A stretch of DNA of 64,000 nucleotides. Source: Pseudomonas sp. AN-1 (GTDB lineage Bacteria > Pseudomonadota > Gammaproteobacteria > Pseudomonadales > Pseudomonadaceae). The position numbers and the translations under genes were made by a program. This document shows positions 22,427-33,438 of the stretch, in pieces; position 1 is the stretch's first letter, and every line of letters begins with the position of its first letter. Location of the stretch: NCBI RefSeq assembly GCF_034057115.1, contig NZ_CP139195.1:868001-932000 (forward strand). Direction: 5' to 3'. The notes below the pieces were generated by a model. It made no database searches and was not told where the DNA came from. It saw only the letters and a list, made by a program, of their open reading frames with translations.

Positions 22427-24088
22427 TCAGGCAGTGGTCGCGACCGCAGCCAGCTCGGTCTCGCGGATCAGCTTCTTGTTGATCTTGCCGACACTGGTCT
22501 TGGGGATGTCGGCGACGAAACGGATCTGCCGCGGAATCGCCCACTTGTTGATGTGGCCGCTTGCCACGAACTGCTGCAGGTGCACCTCGATGGCCTGCTG
22601 GTCGAGGTTCTCGCCCGGCGCGCAGACCACCAGGGCCAGCGGCCGCTCGCCCCACTGCTCGTCGGGAATGCCCACCACGGCCACCGAGGCGACCGCCGCG
22701 TGCTGGCTGATCAGGCTCTCCAGCTCCAGCGAGCTGATCCACTCGCCGCCGGTCTTGATCACGTCCTTGATGCGGTCCTTGATCTCCACCACACCGCGCG
22801 CGTCGATCGAGGCCATGTCGCCGGTGTGCAGCCAGCCGCCGTCCCACAGTTCGGCGCCCTTCTCCGGCTCCTTCAGGTAGCCCTGGGTCAGCCAGGGCGC
22901 ACGCACCACGATCTCGCCCAGCGCCGCGCCATCGTGCGGCACGTCGTTGCCGGCGCCGTCGACGATGCGCAGGTCGACCAGCGGGATCGGCACACCGGTC
23001 TTGATGCGCTCCGGCAGCTGCTCGTCCATCGGCAGGGCGAGGTCCTCGGCGCGCAGGTGGGTCAGGGTCAGCAGCGGACAGGTCTCGGACATGCCGTAGC
23101 CGGCATGGATGAGCATGCCCTGCTGGCTGGCCTGACGCGCCAGGCCGAGGGTCAGCGCGCTGCCGCCGAGCAGCATCTTCCAGCCGGCGAAGTCGGTCTG
23201 CTTGCCCTGCTCGCAGTCCAGCATCATCTGCAGGATGGTCGGCACGCAGTGGGAGAAGGTCACCCCCTCCTCGCGGAACAGGCGGACCAGCAGGTTCGGC
23301 TCGTAGCGGCCGGGGTAGACCTGCTTGACGCCCATCGCCGTGGCCACGTAGGGCACGCCCCAGGCATGCACGTGGAACATCGGGGTGATCGGCATGTACA
23401 CGTCGCTGGAGCGCAGCAACGGCTGGCCCTCCCAGCCGGCGAAGGTGCCCAGCTCGTTGAGGGTGTGCAGCACCAGCTGGCGGTGGGTGAAGTACACGCC
23501 CTTCGGATGGCCGGTGGTGCCGGTGGTGTAGAACAGGGTCGCCACCGAGTTCTCGTCGAAGTCGGGGAACTCGAAGTGGCTGGCGGCACCGGCCAGCAGC
23601 GCCTCGTACTCGCCCACCAGCGGCAGCTGCGTGGCCTTGGCATCGCTCTCGGTGAGCTGCACGTAGCCCTTCACGGTAGCCAGCTCGCCGTGGATCTGCT
23701 CCAGCAGCGGCAGGAAGTCGTCATGCACCAGGACGATGTCGTCCTCGGCATGGTTCATGGTGTAGATGATCTGCTCCGGCGACAGGCGCACGTTCACCGT
23801 GTGCAGCACCGCACCGAGCATCGGCACGGCGAAGAAGCACTCCAGCGAGCGGTGGCTGTCCCAGTCCAGCAGCGCCACGGTGTCGCCGGCCTTGATGCCG
23901 GCAGCGCTCAGCGCGTTGGCCAGGCGCTGGATGCGCTCGTTGAGAGTGCGGTAGCTGTAGCGCAGCTTGTCGGAGTAGACGATTTGCTGGTCCGGCTGGT
24001 AGCGCACCCCGGACAGCAGCAGGCGCTTGATCAGCAGCTGGTAGTTGTAGGCACCTTGCGCAGGCGGAATTATTTTTGTCATCGCCAT
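22427..24088 (-). CDS. Fatty acyl-CoA ligase (AMP-forming, AlkK-like)
   Basis: 553 residues, ANL superfamily. P-loop-like FYTTGTTGHPKGV, GYGMSETCP (A5), WLHTGDMA (A7) and the C-terminal lysine region SVGKINKKLIRE are all present. It makes acyl-CoA from a carboxylic acid, ATP and CoA. Medium-chain ligases such as AlkK look alike, but the substrate cannot be fixed. It is the last gene of the AraC-linked cluster and has its own AraC-type promoter (24202-24265). An A-rich AAAAATAA at codons 4-6 is a possible Hfq/Crc site. The acyl-CoA dehydrogenase gene is just upstream on the same strand. Confidence 0.9.
   Translation of the reverse strand: MAMTKIIPPAQGAYNYQLLIKRLLLSGVRYQPDQQIVYSDKLRYSYRTLNERIQRLANALSAAGIKAGDTVALLDWDSHRSLECFFAVPMLGAVLHTVNVRLSPEQIIYTMNHAEDDIVLVHDDFLPLLEQIHGELATVKGYVQLTESDAKATQLPLVGEYEALLAGAASHFEFPDFDENSVATLFYTTGTTGHPKGVYFTHRQLVLHTLNELGTFAGWEGQPLLRSSDVYMPITPMFHVHAWGVPYVATAMGVKQVYPGRYEPNLLVRLFREEGVTFSHCVPTILQMMLDCEQGKQTDFAGWKMLLGGSALTLGLARQASQQGMLIHAGYGMSETCPLLTLTHLRAEDLALPMDEQLPERIKTGVPIPLVDLRIVDGAGNDVPHDGAALGEIVVRAPWLTQGYLKEPEKGAELWDGGWLHTGDMASIDARGVVEIKDRIKDVIKTGGEWISSLELESLISQHAAVASVAVVGIPDEQWGERPLALVVCAPGENLDQQAIEVHLQQFVASGHINKWAIPRQIRFVADIPKTSVGKINKKLIRETELAAVATTA
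24070..24077 (-). promoter_or_regulatory. Hfq/Crc A-rich motif within the first codons of the acyl-CoA ligase gene
   Basis: AAAAATAA on the coding strand covers parts of codons 4-6, a position where Hfq/Crc can block initiation. Confidence 0.45.
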
Positions 24089-24201
24089 GTTTGTGTTCCC
24101 GACTTTGCCAATCTGAAATTTGGGTTCGCTGCACGCGGGGAAGCCGGTATCCGCACCGGCCGGAGCACGCGACCGGAGGGCCTGATTCCCCTATGGAGCG
24201 A

Positions 24202-24265
24202 ACAGTAAATAGCCCTCCCCTCGACCGCTTCACATTCCACGCCACACACTTGTCATTTGATGACA
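24202..24265 (-). promoter_or_regulatory. AraC-type promoter P1 (acyl-CoA ligase)
   Basis: Plus-strand boxes TCACATTCCACGCCA (24230-24244) and TGTCATTTGATGACA (24251-24265) are 21 bp apart. A 22-bp gap leads to the -10-like TACTGT (24207-24202 on the coding strand). The region is very similar to P2 at 34072-34135, including the bases between boxes and -10. Confidence 0.75.
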
Positions 24266-24390
24266 ACCTGTACTTCTGCAGGGCGTGCGTGGCCCGCCGC
24301 TGCAGCGCGGAAAGCGGGGAATGAGGAGATGGGGGTAAGCGGCGCCGCCACGCCCCGGCTAAAGGGCGTGGCGAGCGCGGAGGGACGCGA

Positions 24391-26169
<1,779 letters not shown>

Positions 26170-26224
26170 TGCTAACACTCACCCTGATTTCTGCTGTTGT
26201 AGTAGTAGCCGTCGTTGCGGCCAT

Positions 26225-28783
26225 TCACCGCTGTTTTTGTATCAGGCCACGATCGGCGCATGCTTCGAACTCGGGGTGGATTTGCGGGTTGACCTGGGCC
26301 GGGGCCCGGGTGGAACCGCTCTCCACCTGCCGTTCGGCGACCGTGCCGCTGCGCTTGTCCGGCAGCAGGAAGTAGGATAGCGCCGGGATCAGGATCAGTG
26401 CGCCGAGCATGTTCCACAGGAACATGAAGGTCAGCAGGATGCCCATGTCGGCCTGGAACTTGATCGGCGACCAGGCCCAGCCCACCACGCCGGCGGCCAG
26501 GGTGATGCCGACCAGGCCGACCACCCGGCCGGTGAAGGCCACGGCGTTCTCGTAGGCGTCGGACAGCGACATGCCCTGGCGCTGGTAGTGCAGCTGCACG
26601 CTGAGCAGGTACAGCGCGTAGTCGACGCCGATGCCCACGCCGAGGGCGATCACCGGCAGGGTCGCCACCTTCACGCCGATGCCCATGGCCACCATCAGCG
26701 CCTCGCAGAGCACCGAGGTGAGCACCAGCGGCAGCAGCGCCACCAGGGTCGCCCGCCAGCTGCGGAAGGTGAACAGGCAGAACACGGTCACCGCCAGGTA
26801 GACGAACAGCAGCATGGTGCGGTTGGCCTCGCGGACCACGATGTTGGTGGCCGCCTCGATGCCGGCGCTGCCGGCGGCGAGCAGGAACTGGCGCTCCTCG
26901 CTGCTGTTCTCGCGGGCGAAGCGGTCGGCGATGGCCACCACTTCATCCAGGGTCTCGGCCTTGTGGTCCTTGAGGTAGGCGATCACCGGCATCACCGAGC
27001 AGTCGCTGTTGAACAGCTCGGGGGCGTTCACCGAGGCCTGCTGGGCGGCGTAGTTCAGCATGTCCTGGTTGCGCTGGATGCTGTTCATCTTCGGGTTGCC
27101 CTCGAAGGTGCCGGCGGTGATCTGGCGCACCGCGTTGACCAGCGACACGGTGGTCTGCACCCCCGGATGCTGCTGCAGCTCCCAGGCCAGACGGTCGGCG
27201 AGGACCAGGGTCTGGTAGTTGAGGCAGCCTTCCGGCGCGGTCTTGACCATCACTGCGAACAGGTCGCTGGACAGCGCGTAGTGGCTGGTGATGTAGGCGT
27301 TGTCGCGGTTGTAGCGGGAATCCTCCCGCAGTTCCGGGGCGCCGCTGTCCAGATCGCCGATCTTCAGCTGCAGGCTGGCGATGAAGCCGCCGATGCCCAT
27401 CAGCGTCGCCACCAGCACCGCACCGGTCGCCCACTTGCGGGAGGTGAACAGGTCGAGCAGGTCCCACAGCTTGCCGAAACCGCGATGCTGGGCGGCCCGC
27501 GAGTCGATGCGCAGGGCGCGCTCGGCGGCCTTGCTGCCGACGCCGATGTAGGACAGCGCCACCGGCATCAGCAGCAGCGAGGTGAAGATCAGCACGGCCA
27601 CGCCGATGCTGGCGGTGACCGCCAGGTCCTGGATCACCGGGATGTCGATCAGCATCAGCACGGCGAAGCCCACCGCGTCGGCCAGCAGCGCGGTGACCCC
27701 GGCGATGAACAGGCGGCGGAAGGTGTAGCGCGCGGCGATCTGCTTGTGGGTGCCGCGGCCGATGTCCTGCATGATGCCGTTCATCTTCTGCGCCGCGTGC
27801 GACACGCCGATGGCGAAGATCAGGAACGGCACCAGGATCGAATAGGGATCGATGGCGTAGCCCATCCAGGCGACGATGCCCAGCTGCCAGACCACCGCGG
27901 CCAGCGAGCAGCCGACCACCAGCAGGGTGCTGCGTACGCAGCGGGTGTAGAGGAAGATGATCACCAGCGAGGTGACCACCGCCAGGGCGAAGAACAGCAT
28001 CACCTGGATCAGGCCGTCGATCAGGTCGCCCATCAGCTTGGCGAAGCCGATCACGCGGATCTTGTACTTGCCGCTGCCCTCCTCGCCGCTCGCCGCCGCC
28101 TTGGCGTCGCCGGCGAACTCGTACTTGGCACGCAGCTTCTCCTCGAGCATCTGCGAGAACTTGTGGTAGTCGATGCCGTGGCCGGTGGCCGAGTCCTGGT
28201 CGAGCAGCGGCACGATCAGCATGGTCGACTTCAGGTCGCTGGCCACCAGGCTGCCGACGATGCCGGCGCGGTTGATGTTCTGGCGCAGCTGCTCGATGTC
28301 GGCCGGCGAACCCGCGTAGTTGTCGGGCATCACCGGGCCGCCCTGGAAGCCTTCCTCGGTGACCTCGGTCCAGCGCACCGCCGGGCTCCACAGCGACTTC
28401 ATCCAGGCGCGGTCGACGCCCTCGGCGAGGAACAGCTCGTCGTTGACCTGCTTGAGAACATCCAGGTACTCGGGATCGAAGATGTCGCCCTGGGTGTTCT
28501 CCACCACCACCCGCACCGAGTTGCCCAGGCCGCGCAGCGATTTGCGGTTCTCCAGGAAATTCTGGATGTAGGGCTGGCTCTGCGGAATCATCTTGTCGAA
28601 GCTGGGACGCAGCTCCAGGCGGGTGACGGCCATGTAGCCCAGCACCACGGTGACCAGCGCCATCATCAGCATGAACAGCGGCCGGTAGTTGAACACCAGG
28701 CGCTCCAGCAGATTGCCGGAGCGCGGGTCGAACTCACGCAAGTCGCGGATCACCGGCATGGTGTCTTGCTTGATATTGCCCAT
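26225..28783 (-). CDS. MMPL/RND-family hydrophobic-compound transporter
   Basis: 852 residues with about 12 membrane segments in two halves. Each half has a large periplasmic loop and an SSD/MMPL core: PYSILVPFLIFAIGVSHAAQK, then VIALGVGIGVDYALYLLSVQ. The family moves lipids, hopanoids and other hydrophobic molecules across the inner membrane. It is grouped with YCF48-like, DUF1329 and DUF1302 genes, a set recurring in hydrophobic-substrate gene clusters. The last residues (from about STRAPAQVNPQIHPEFEA) are coded by the triple-CCACCC promoter of the next gene, so the natural C-terminus may once have ended near LLPDKRSG. Confidence 0.88.
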   Translation of the reverse strand: MGNIKQDTMPVIRDLREFDPRSGNLLERLVFNYRPLFMLMMALVTVVLGYMAVTRLELRPSFDKMIPQSQPYIQNFLENRKSLRGLGNSVRVVVENTQGDIFDPEYLDVLKQVNDELFLAEGVDRAWMKSLWSPAVRWTEVTEEGFQGGPVMPDNYAGSPADIEQLRQNINRAGIVGSLVASDLKSTMLIVPLLDQDSATGHGIDYHKFSQMLEEKLRAKYEFAGDAKAAASGEEGSGKYKIRVIGFAKLMGDLIDGLIQVMLFFALAVVTSLVIIFLYTRCVRSTLLVVGCSLAAVVWQLGIVAWMGYAIDPYSILVPFLIFAIGVSHAAQKMNGIMQDIGRGTHKQIAARYTFRRLFIAGVTALLADAVGFAVLMLIDIPVIQDLAVTASIGVAVLIFTSLLLMPVALSYIGVGSKAAERALRIDSRAAQHRGFGKLWDLLDLFTSRKWATGAVLVATLMGIGGFIASLQLKIGDLDSGAPELREDSRYNRDNAYITSHYALSSDLFAVMVKTAPEGCLNYQTLVLADRLAWELQQHPGVQTTVSLVNAVRQITAGTFEGNPKMNSIQRNQDMLNYAAQQASVNAPELFNSDCSVMPVIAYLKDHKAETLDEVVAIADRFARENSSEERQFLLAAGSAGIEAATNIVVREANRTMLLFVYLAVTVFCLFTFRSWRATLVALLPLVLTSVLCEALMVAMGIGVKVATLPVIALGVGIGVDYALYLLSVQLHYQRQGMSLSDAYENAVAFTGRVVGLVGITLAAGVVGWAWSPIKFQADMGILLTFMFLWNMLGALILIPALSYFLLPDKRSGTVAERQVESGSTRAPAQVNPQIHPEFEACADRGLIQKQR
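26236..26313 (-). promoter_or_regulatory. Triple-CCACCC promoter of the acyl-CoA dehydrogenase, inside the MMPL gene end
   Basis: On the minus strand the boxes are CCACCC (26313-26308), CAACCC (26291-26286) and CCACCC (26279-26274), spanning 34 bp. TTCGAA (26269-26264) and a 22-bp spacer lead to TGATACAAAA (-10-like near 26241). It overlaps the last codons of the upstream gene. Confidence 0.7.
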
Positions 28784-28812
28784 GTCTGGGTACTCGCTCT
28801 GTTTTCTTATCG

Positions 28813-29886
28813 TTATTCGACGGGCAGCGCACGCACGCCACGTTCACCGACCAGCACCAGGCCGGCGCTGCCGGCGGGTGCGGCGCCGGCCACCGGCGCC
28901 AGGCTCTGCTGCGGCACCAGCACCACGCCCGCGCCATCGTCACGCCCGCGCAGGGCATGGCCGGCGAGGCTGAACAGCCAGATGTCGCCGCCGGCATCCA
29001 GGGCGCCGGCGGTGATGCTCACCGGCAGACCGGTGTCCACCTGGCTCCAGCTCTGCCCGCCGTCGCTGCTGCGGAACACGTGGCCGCGCAGGCCGTAGGC
29101 GAACACTTCGCCGGGCTTGCCGACCACGCCGAACCAGGTGCCCTGGTAGGGCGACGGCAGCGCCGCGAAGCGCTGCTGGCCGGCATCCCACTTGAGCAGC
29201 AGGCCCTGCTCGCCGGCGAGGTACAGCTCGTCGCCGACCGCGGCGATGGCGTTGAGGTGCAGGCTCTGCGGGTTGTCGGTGCGATCCTGCATGGGCACCC
29301 AGCTCCGGCCGCCATCCTCGGTACGCAGGATCAGGTTGAACACGCCGACCAGGTAGCCGCGCTTGTCGTCGGCGAACCACACATCGAGCAGCGGCTTGTC
29401 GGCGCCCTCGGCGACCAGGCGCTCGCCCTCGGCGACGAACTGCGCCCACTGCTCGTTGTCCGGCTCGGCGCTGGCCAGCGCCTGGTAGTGGGCCAGCACC
29501 CGCTCGCCGATCTGCCGGCCGTCGAGCTGCCTGACCCAGCTGGCGCCGCCGTCGCTGCTGTGCAGCACCACGCCGTCGTTGCCGACCGCCCAACCCTGCT
29601 TCGCAGTCGGGAAATGCACGGCGTTGAGATCGGAACTGACCGGCACGCTGGCCTGCTGCCAGTTCTTGCCGGCATCGTCGGAATACAGGATGTGCCCGCG
29701 CTGGCCGACCGCCACCAGCCGCTCACCGGCCCGTGCCACGTCGCGCAGCGGGCTGCGCGTCGCCAGGGCGCTCGGCTTGGCCGGCAGGTCCAGCACATCC
29801 ACGAAGGTGGCTGCCTGGGCGATGCCCTGCAGCGAGCCCAGTGCGATACCCAGCGCCAGCAGCGCGGACTTCTTGAAGGAACCCAT
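28813..29886 (-). CDS. Exported YCF48/BNR-repeat protein
   Basis: About 357 residues from ATG 29886, with AGAGGA 8 bp upstream. A Sec signal peptide (MGSFKKSALLALGIALGSLQGIAQA) is followed by repeated beta-propeller blades such as GQRGHILYSDDAGKNW, GNDGVVLHSSDGGASW and GLRGHVFRSSDGGQSW. This is the fold of the photosystem II assembly factor Ycf48, but in non-photosynthetic Pseudomonas it occurs beside MMPL transporters. A periplasmic chaperone or adaptor role for the transporter is the simplest inference. It lies 29 bp before the MMPL gene, so the two are surely co-expressed. Confidence 0.85.
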   Translation of the reverse strand: MGSFKKSALLALGIALGSLQGIAQAATFVDVLDLPAKPSALATRSPLRDVARAGERLVAVGQRGHILYSDDAGKNWQQASVPVSSDLNAVHFPTAKQGWAVGNDGVVLHSSDGGASWVRQLDGRQIGERVLAHYQALASAEPDNEQWAQFVAEGERLVAEGADKPLLDVWFADDKRGYLVGVFNLILRTEDGGRSWVPMQDRTDNPQSLHLNAIAAVGDELYLAGEQGLLLKWDAGQQRFAALPSPYQGTWFGVVGKPGEVFAYGLRGHVFRSSDGGQSWSQVDTGLPVSITAGALDAGGDIWLFSLAGHALRGRDDGAGVVLVPQQSLAPVAGAAPAGSAGLVLVGERGVRALPVE

Positions 29887-29952
29887 TACCGCGTCCTCTT
29901 GGGGAAACCGTACCGGGTCGCGGCGAGGCGCCACCCGGAATCACGTCGCATC

Positions 29953-30013
29953 GGGAGCCGCAAGGCTCCCGGCCGCCACCCTTCGCCGTCCTGAATGGCG
30001 AGGGGTGGCGGCC
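29953..30013 (-). terminator. Two hairpins between DUF1329 and YCF48 genes
   Basis: A 17-bp near-perfect stem (29971-29987 with 29997-30013) follows the DUF1329 stop. A second stem GGGAGCC / GGCTCCC (29953-29970) follows it. This probably lowers read-through so that the outer-membrane pair is made in excess over the transporter. Confidence 0.7.
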
Positions 30014-30029
30014 TGTCGCAGAGCCTTGC

Positions 30030-31388
30030 TCAGCGGATGCCGGCGCCGGCCAGGGACTCCGGCGACCACTGGGTCTTGGAGAGCGGCGCGATGTACTTGA
30101 TGCCGCCGTACGGGCCGACCACGCCGTTGATGTTGTAGGTGCCGCCGATCAGGTCGTAGATCATGAACGGGGTGGCGTCCGGGGTCTGCTTGTCGTAGCT
30201 CTGGGTCAGGAAGGCGAAGGAGCCGCGATACAGCTGGCCACGGGCGTCATACTGGTCGGAAGCCAGGGCCACCCAGCTGTCCTCGTCCAGGTAGAAGCGG
30301 CGCTTGTGGTAGATGTGGCGGGCGTTCGGCTTCAGGGTGCCCTCGACCACCCACACGCGGTGCTTCTCCCAGCGCACCGCATCCGGATTCAGGTGGTTGG
30401 CGGTGGTCAGTTGCTTGGGATCGGTGGCGTAGGTCAGCTTGTAGGTGTTGTACGGAACGTACATTTCCTTCTTGCCTTCCAGTTTCCACTCGTAGCGGTC
30501 CAGCGCGCCGTTGAACACGAACACGTCGTCGTAGGTGCCGGAGCCGGAAGTACCGGGGTTCGGCGTGTCGTAGGCCAGGTTGGGCGCCAGCTTGACGCGA
30601 CGCTGGCCGGGCAGGTACTGCCAGGCGCTGCGCGGCTGCACCAGCGGGTTGGCGGCGTCGCGCAGCATGATGGCCTCGCCGGCGCGACGGGCCGGCGCGG
30701 TGTAGGCCAGCTTCATCTGGTAGTAGGTGTCCTTGGCGCCGATCGGCTTGGACATGTCCTCGTAGATCGGATAGCTGATGTGCGCCTGGCCGGTGGTGGA
30801 CAGGGTCGCCTTGCCGGCGGCATCGACGTTCCACGAGTCGTACTTGGAGGCGATGCTCACGCCCTGGTAGCGCAGCAGGAAGTTCCACATCGCCTCGGCG
30901 CCGCTCTTCGGGATCGGGAAGGGAATGCCCGGCAGGACGTTCTCGACGGCGCTGCCGCCTTCCTTGGACTGCGCGTTGCTGGCGTTCTTCAGGGTGTTGG
31001 CGAGCACGTCCGGCGGCAGCGCCACGCTGCGGTGGGTCGGGTAGACGTCGACGCGGAAAGTCGGGAAGCGCCTGGCCAGCTCGACGGTGGTGGCGGTCAG
31101 CTGGTCCTTGTACTGGTCGACGTTCTTGCCGTCGATGCTCAGCAGCGGCTTCTCGCCAGCGAACGGATCGGGGCGCATGGAGTCGCCGTTCTTGAAACCG
31201 GCCGGCGGGGTGGTCAGGCCGCCCTGGTAGGCGGGAATGGCGCCGTCGGCGCTGGCGGCCGCGTCGGCACCGACCTTGGTCAGGCTGGCGCCGAGCTTGG
31301 CGGCTTCATCGGCGGATACGGCGGCATGGGCCTGGCCGGCGATGGCCAGGGCGAGAGAGGCTGCGATCAGGGTATGCACGAATTTCAT
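30030..31388 (-). CDS. DUF1329 exported (probable outer-membrane-associated) protein
   Basis: 452 residues with a clear signal peptide (cleavage after GQAHA, about residue 23). The DUF1329 family is almost always paired with DUF1302, as here (39 bp apart), and is thought to be a LolB/LppX-like lipid-binding or outer-membrane partner. The biochemical role is not established. AACAACAA sits one base before the ATG, overlapping the ribosome-binding region, a very good Hfq/Crc site. A double hairpin separates it from the following YCF48 gene. Confidence 0.85.
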   Translation of the reverse strand: MKFVHTLIAASLALAIAGQAHAAVSADEAAKLGASLTKVGADAAASADGAIPAYQGGLTTPPAGFKNGDSMRPDPFAGEKPLLSIDGKNVDQYKDQLTATTVELARRFPTFRVDVYPTHRSVALPPDVLANTLKNASNAQSKEGGSAVENVLPGIPFPIPKSGAEAMWNFLLRYQGVSIASKYDSWNVDAAGKATLSTTGQAHISYPIYEDMSKPIGAKDTYYQMKLAYTAPARRAGEAIMLRDAANPLVQPRSAWQYLPGQRRVKLAPNLAYDTPNPGTSGSGTYDDVFVFNGALDRYEWKLEGKKEMYVPYNTYKLTYATDPKQLTTANHLNPDAVRWEKHRVWVVEGTLKPNARHIYHKRRFYLDEDSWVALASDQYDARGQLYRGSFAFLTQSYDKQTPDATPFMIYDLIGGTYNINGVVGPYGGIKYIAPLSKTQWSPESLAGAGIR

Positions 31389-31389
31389 A

Positions 31390-31397
31390 TTGTTGTT
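31390..31397 (-). promoter_or_regulatory. Hfq/Crc A-rich motif at the DUF1329 start
   Basis: AACAACAA on the coding strand, separated from the ATG by a single T. Confidence 0.65.
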
Positions 31398-31427
31398 TTC
31401 CTGCTCTAAGGCTGAGAAATACGCGGA

Positions 31428-33356
31428 TCAGAAGGTGGTCTTGAGGGTCAGGTAGACCGCGCCGCGGTCTTCCGTGGTCGAACCACCACCGGAGAAGGAC
31501 GAGTAGCCGCCGCCGTAGCAGGTGTAGTCCTGCTCGCCGTCGAAGGCGTTCGGGGTCGAGCCGTCGGTCTGGCCGTCATGGCAGGCCTTGGCCTCGCCGA
31601 AGGCGTCCACGTATTTCAGGTCGACGAAGTACTGGTTGTAGATGGCGGCGCTCAGGCCGACCGAGTAGTTGCCGGTGTCCTCCGCGCCACCGCCCTGCAC
31701 CGGGGAAATGCCATCCAGGCCAAGGTTGACGGAAACCGGCATGCTCAGATCGACGCCGGGGACGACCTGGTACCAGGTCGGGGTGAAGTTGACGCCGATG
31801 CCCCAGTTGTCGCGGGTCGGCTTGTCGATGCCACGGTAGGTGCTCTTGCCCTTGTACAGCGCCTCGTTGTTGCCATCGAGTTCCAGCAGGTTGCTGTAGT
31901 ACAGCTCGCCCAGCAGGGTGGCGGCATCGAACAGCGGGGTGTCGCCGATGGTCATCAGGCCGTTGAGGGTCCAGTGCAGGGTGTCGCCGGTGGCGCTCAG
32001 GCCGTCGCCGTCGCCCGGCACGTCGTAGATCACCCCGGTGCCTGCCGAGCGCGGCGGCAGCAGGCCGAAGCCGTTGCCCAGGCCGGCCGAGCTGGTCGAA
32101 CTGACGATGGCCGGGATGCTGGCCAGCGGCATGTTGTGGCGGATGTTCAGGTCGCTGCCGACGCTGATGCCGGCGATCTCCTTGGACAGGCTGATGCCGT
32201 AGATGTCGATGTCGTCGGCGTAGGCGAACTGGTAGGTGGCAGTCTGCAGCGAGTTGTACAGGTTGGCGATCGGGCCACCGGCACCGGTGACGGTCAGGCC
32301 GCGGGCGTCCAGCCAGGCCTGCGGCAGGATCTCCGAGCTGTTGCGGTAGTAGACGCCCAGGGTGCCGTCCAGCCACTCCGGCGACCACTTGGCCATCACA
32401 CCCCAGTCGCCGCGCTTGTCGGGGTTGAGGTCGTCGCCGCGGCGGATGGTGGTCAGCGCGCCCTGGACCGGGATCAGCCCAGGAGTGCCGGTGTGACCGA
32501 GCAGGAAGCTCTGCGCGCCCTCGCCCACCAGGTCGGAACCGCCGTAGTAGGTGCCGGCCTCCGGCAGGCGGGCGGCGTCCCACTCGAGGAAGTACTGGGC
32601 GCCGATGGTCAGCTCCGGGTTGACCTGGAAGGAGGCGGAAATCTGGTTGCGCGGGACGAACAGTTCCTTGGCCTCGGTGCCCGGCGAAGCGGCCAGCTTG
32701 GCCAGGTCCAGGCCCGACTGGCCGTAGCTCAGCGAATGCACCGGGTTGAGCAGGGTCTCGCCCCAGAACAGGTTGTGCTGGCCGATCTTGGTGCTGAATA
32801 CCGACTGCTCGCCCACCTCGGTCTTGTAGAACACGAAGGCGTCGAGGATCTCGCCGGATGGGCCGCTGTAGTAGCGCTGCGCGTAGTTGCTCAGGTGCGG
32901 GCTGCCCAGCGGGACACCGGTGCCCGGCAGGCCGCCGATGCCCGGATTGATGCCGGACTGGTCGCCGTTGCCGTTGACGAACGGATTGGAGTTGGAGCCG
33001 GTGTTGTCATAGGCCTTGTCGTACCAGGCCGCACCGCTGACGCGAAAGCCCATCGACTCCTGGTAGATCACGTCCAGCTCGGACAGCAGGTCGACCCGGT
33101 TGGTGATGTTGGTGCCCGACTTGCGGAAGTTGTAGTCGCCGTCGTTGTTGTTCGGAGAGCCCAGGAAGCGCTTGCCGGCACTCTCGGTACGCACGCCGTA
33201 GTTGTACTTGACGGTGTTGTCGAAGCGCACCGACCAGTCCTCGCTGCCGGTGTCGATCTCGACGGCGTGGGCGGCGGGCAGCGAGGCCAGCATGATGGCG
33301 GTGGCCAGCAGGCTGCGACGCAGCGGGGTTGCACCGAGAGTTTGCTTGTTATGCAT
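31428..33356 (-). CDS. DUF1302 outer-membrane protein
   Basis: 642 residues with a signal peptide ending near LPAAHA (about residue 31). It is rich in alternating aromatic strands and ends YLTLKTTF, a C-terminal phenylalanine typical of outer-membrane beta-barrels. DUF1302 proteins recur in clusters for hydrophobic substrates and are probable uptake channels. It is 39 bp before DUF1329 and 82 bp after the alpha/beta hydrolase gene. The leader holds a dense A-rich run (33371-33387), so catabolite repression by Hfq/Crc is likely. Confidence 0.87.
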   Translation of the reverse strand: MHNKQTLGATPLRRSLLATAIMLASLPAAHAVEIDTGSEDWSVRFDNTVKYNYGVRTESAGKRFLGSPNNNDGDYNFRKSGTNITNRVDLLSELDVIYQESMGFRVSGAAWYDKAYDNTGSNSNPFVNGNGDQSGINPGIGGLPGTGVPLGSPHLSNYAQRYYSGPSGEILDAFVFYKTEVGEQSVFSTKIGQHNLFWGETLLNPVHSLSYGQSGLDLAKLAASPGTEAKELFVPRNQISASFQVNPELTIGAQYFLEWDAARLPEAGTYYGGSDLVGEGAQSFLLGHTGTPGLIPVQGALTTIRRGDDLNPDKRGDWGVMAKWSPEWLDGTLGVYYRNSSEILPQAWLDARGLTVTGAGGPIANLYNSLQTATYQFAYADDIDIYGISLSKEIAGISVGSDLNIRHNMPLASIPAIVSSTSSAGLGNGFGLLPPRSAGTGVIYDVPGDGDGLSATGDTLHWTLNGLMTIGDTPLFDAATLLGELYYSNLLELDGNNEALYKGKSTYRGIDKPTRDNWGIGVNFTPTWYQVVPGVDLSMPVSVNLGLDGISPVQGGGAEDTGNYSVGLSAAIYNQYFVDLKYVDAFGEAKACHDGQTDGSTPNAFDGEQDYTCYGGGYSSFSGGGSTTEDRGAVYLTLKTTF

Positions 33357-33370
33357 TGCGTTGACTCCGC

Positions 33371-33387
33371 TTGTTTTTATTGTTGTT
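33371..33387 (-). promoter_or_regulatory. Dense Hfq/Crc A-rich region before DUF1302
   Basis: The coding strand reads AACAACAATAAAAACAA, which contains three overlapping AANAANAA matches. It is the best such site in the window. Confidence 0.7.
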
Positions 33388-33438
33388 GACGATGAATCGC
33401 TTTCAGAGAGCGGCGGCCTGAGCGACCGGTTGTGACGC

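Noticed and set aside
24250-24266. TTGTCATTTGATGACAA as an independent palindromic repressor operator
   Set aside because: The palindrome is seen only at this promoter; the other promoters show the same box as a non-palindromic direct repeat, so an AraC-type reading is preferred.
26588-29098. 836-codon frame opposite the MMPL and YCF48 genes
   Set aside because: His/Gln/Ala/Gly-rich composition with no domain, exactly antisense to well-supported genes.
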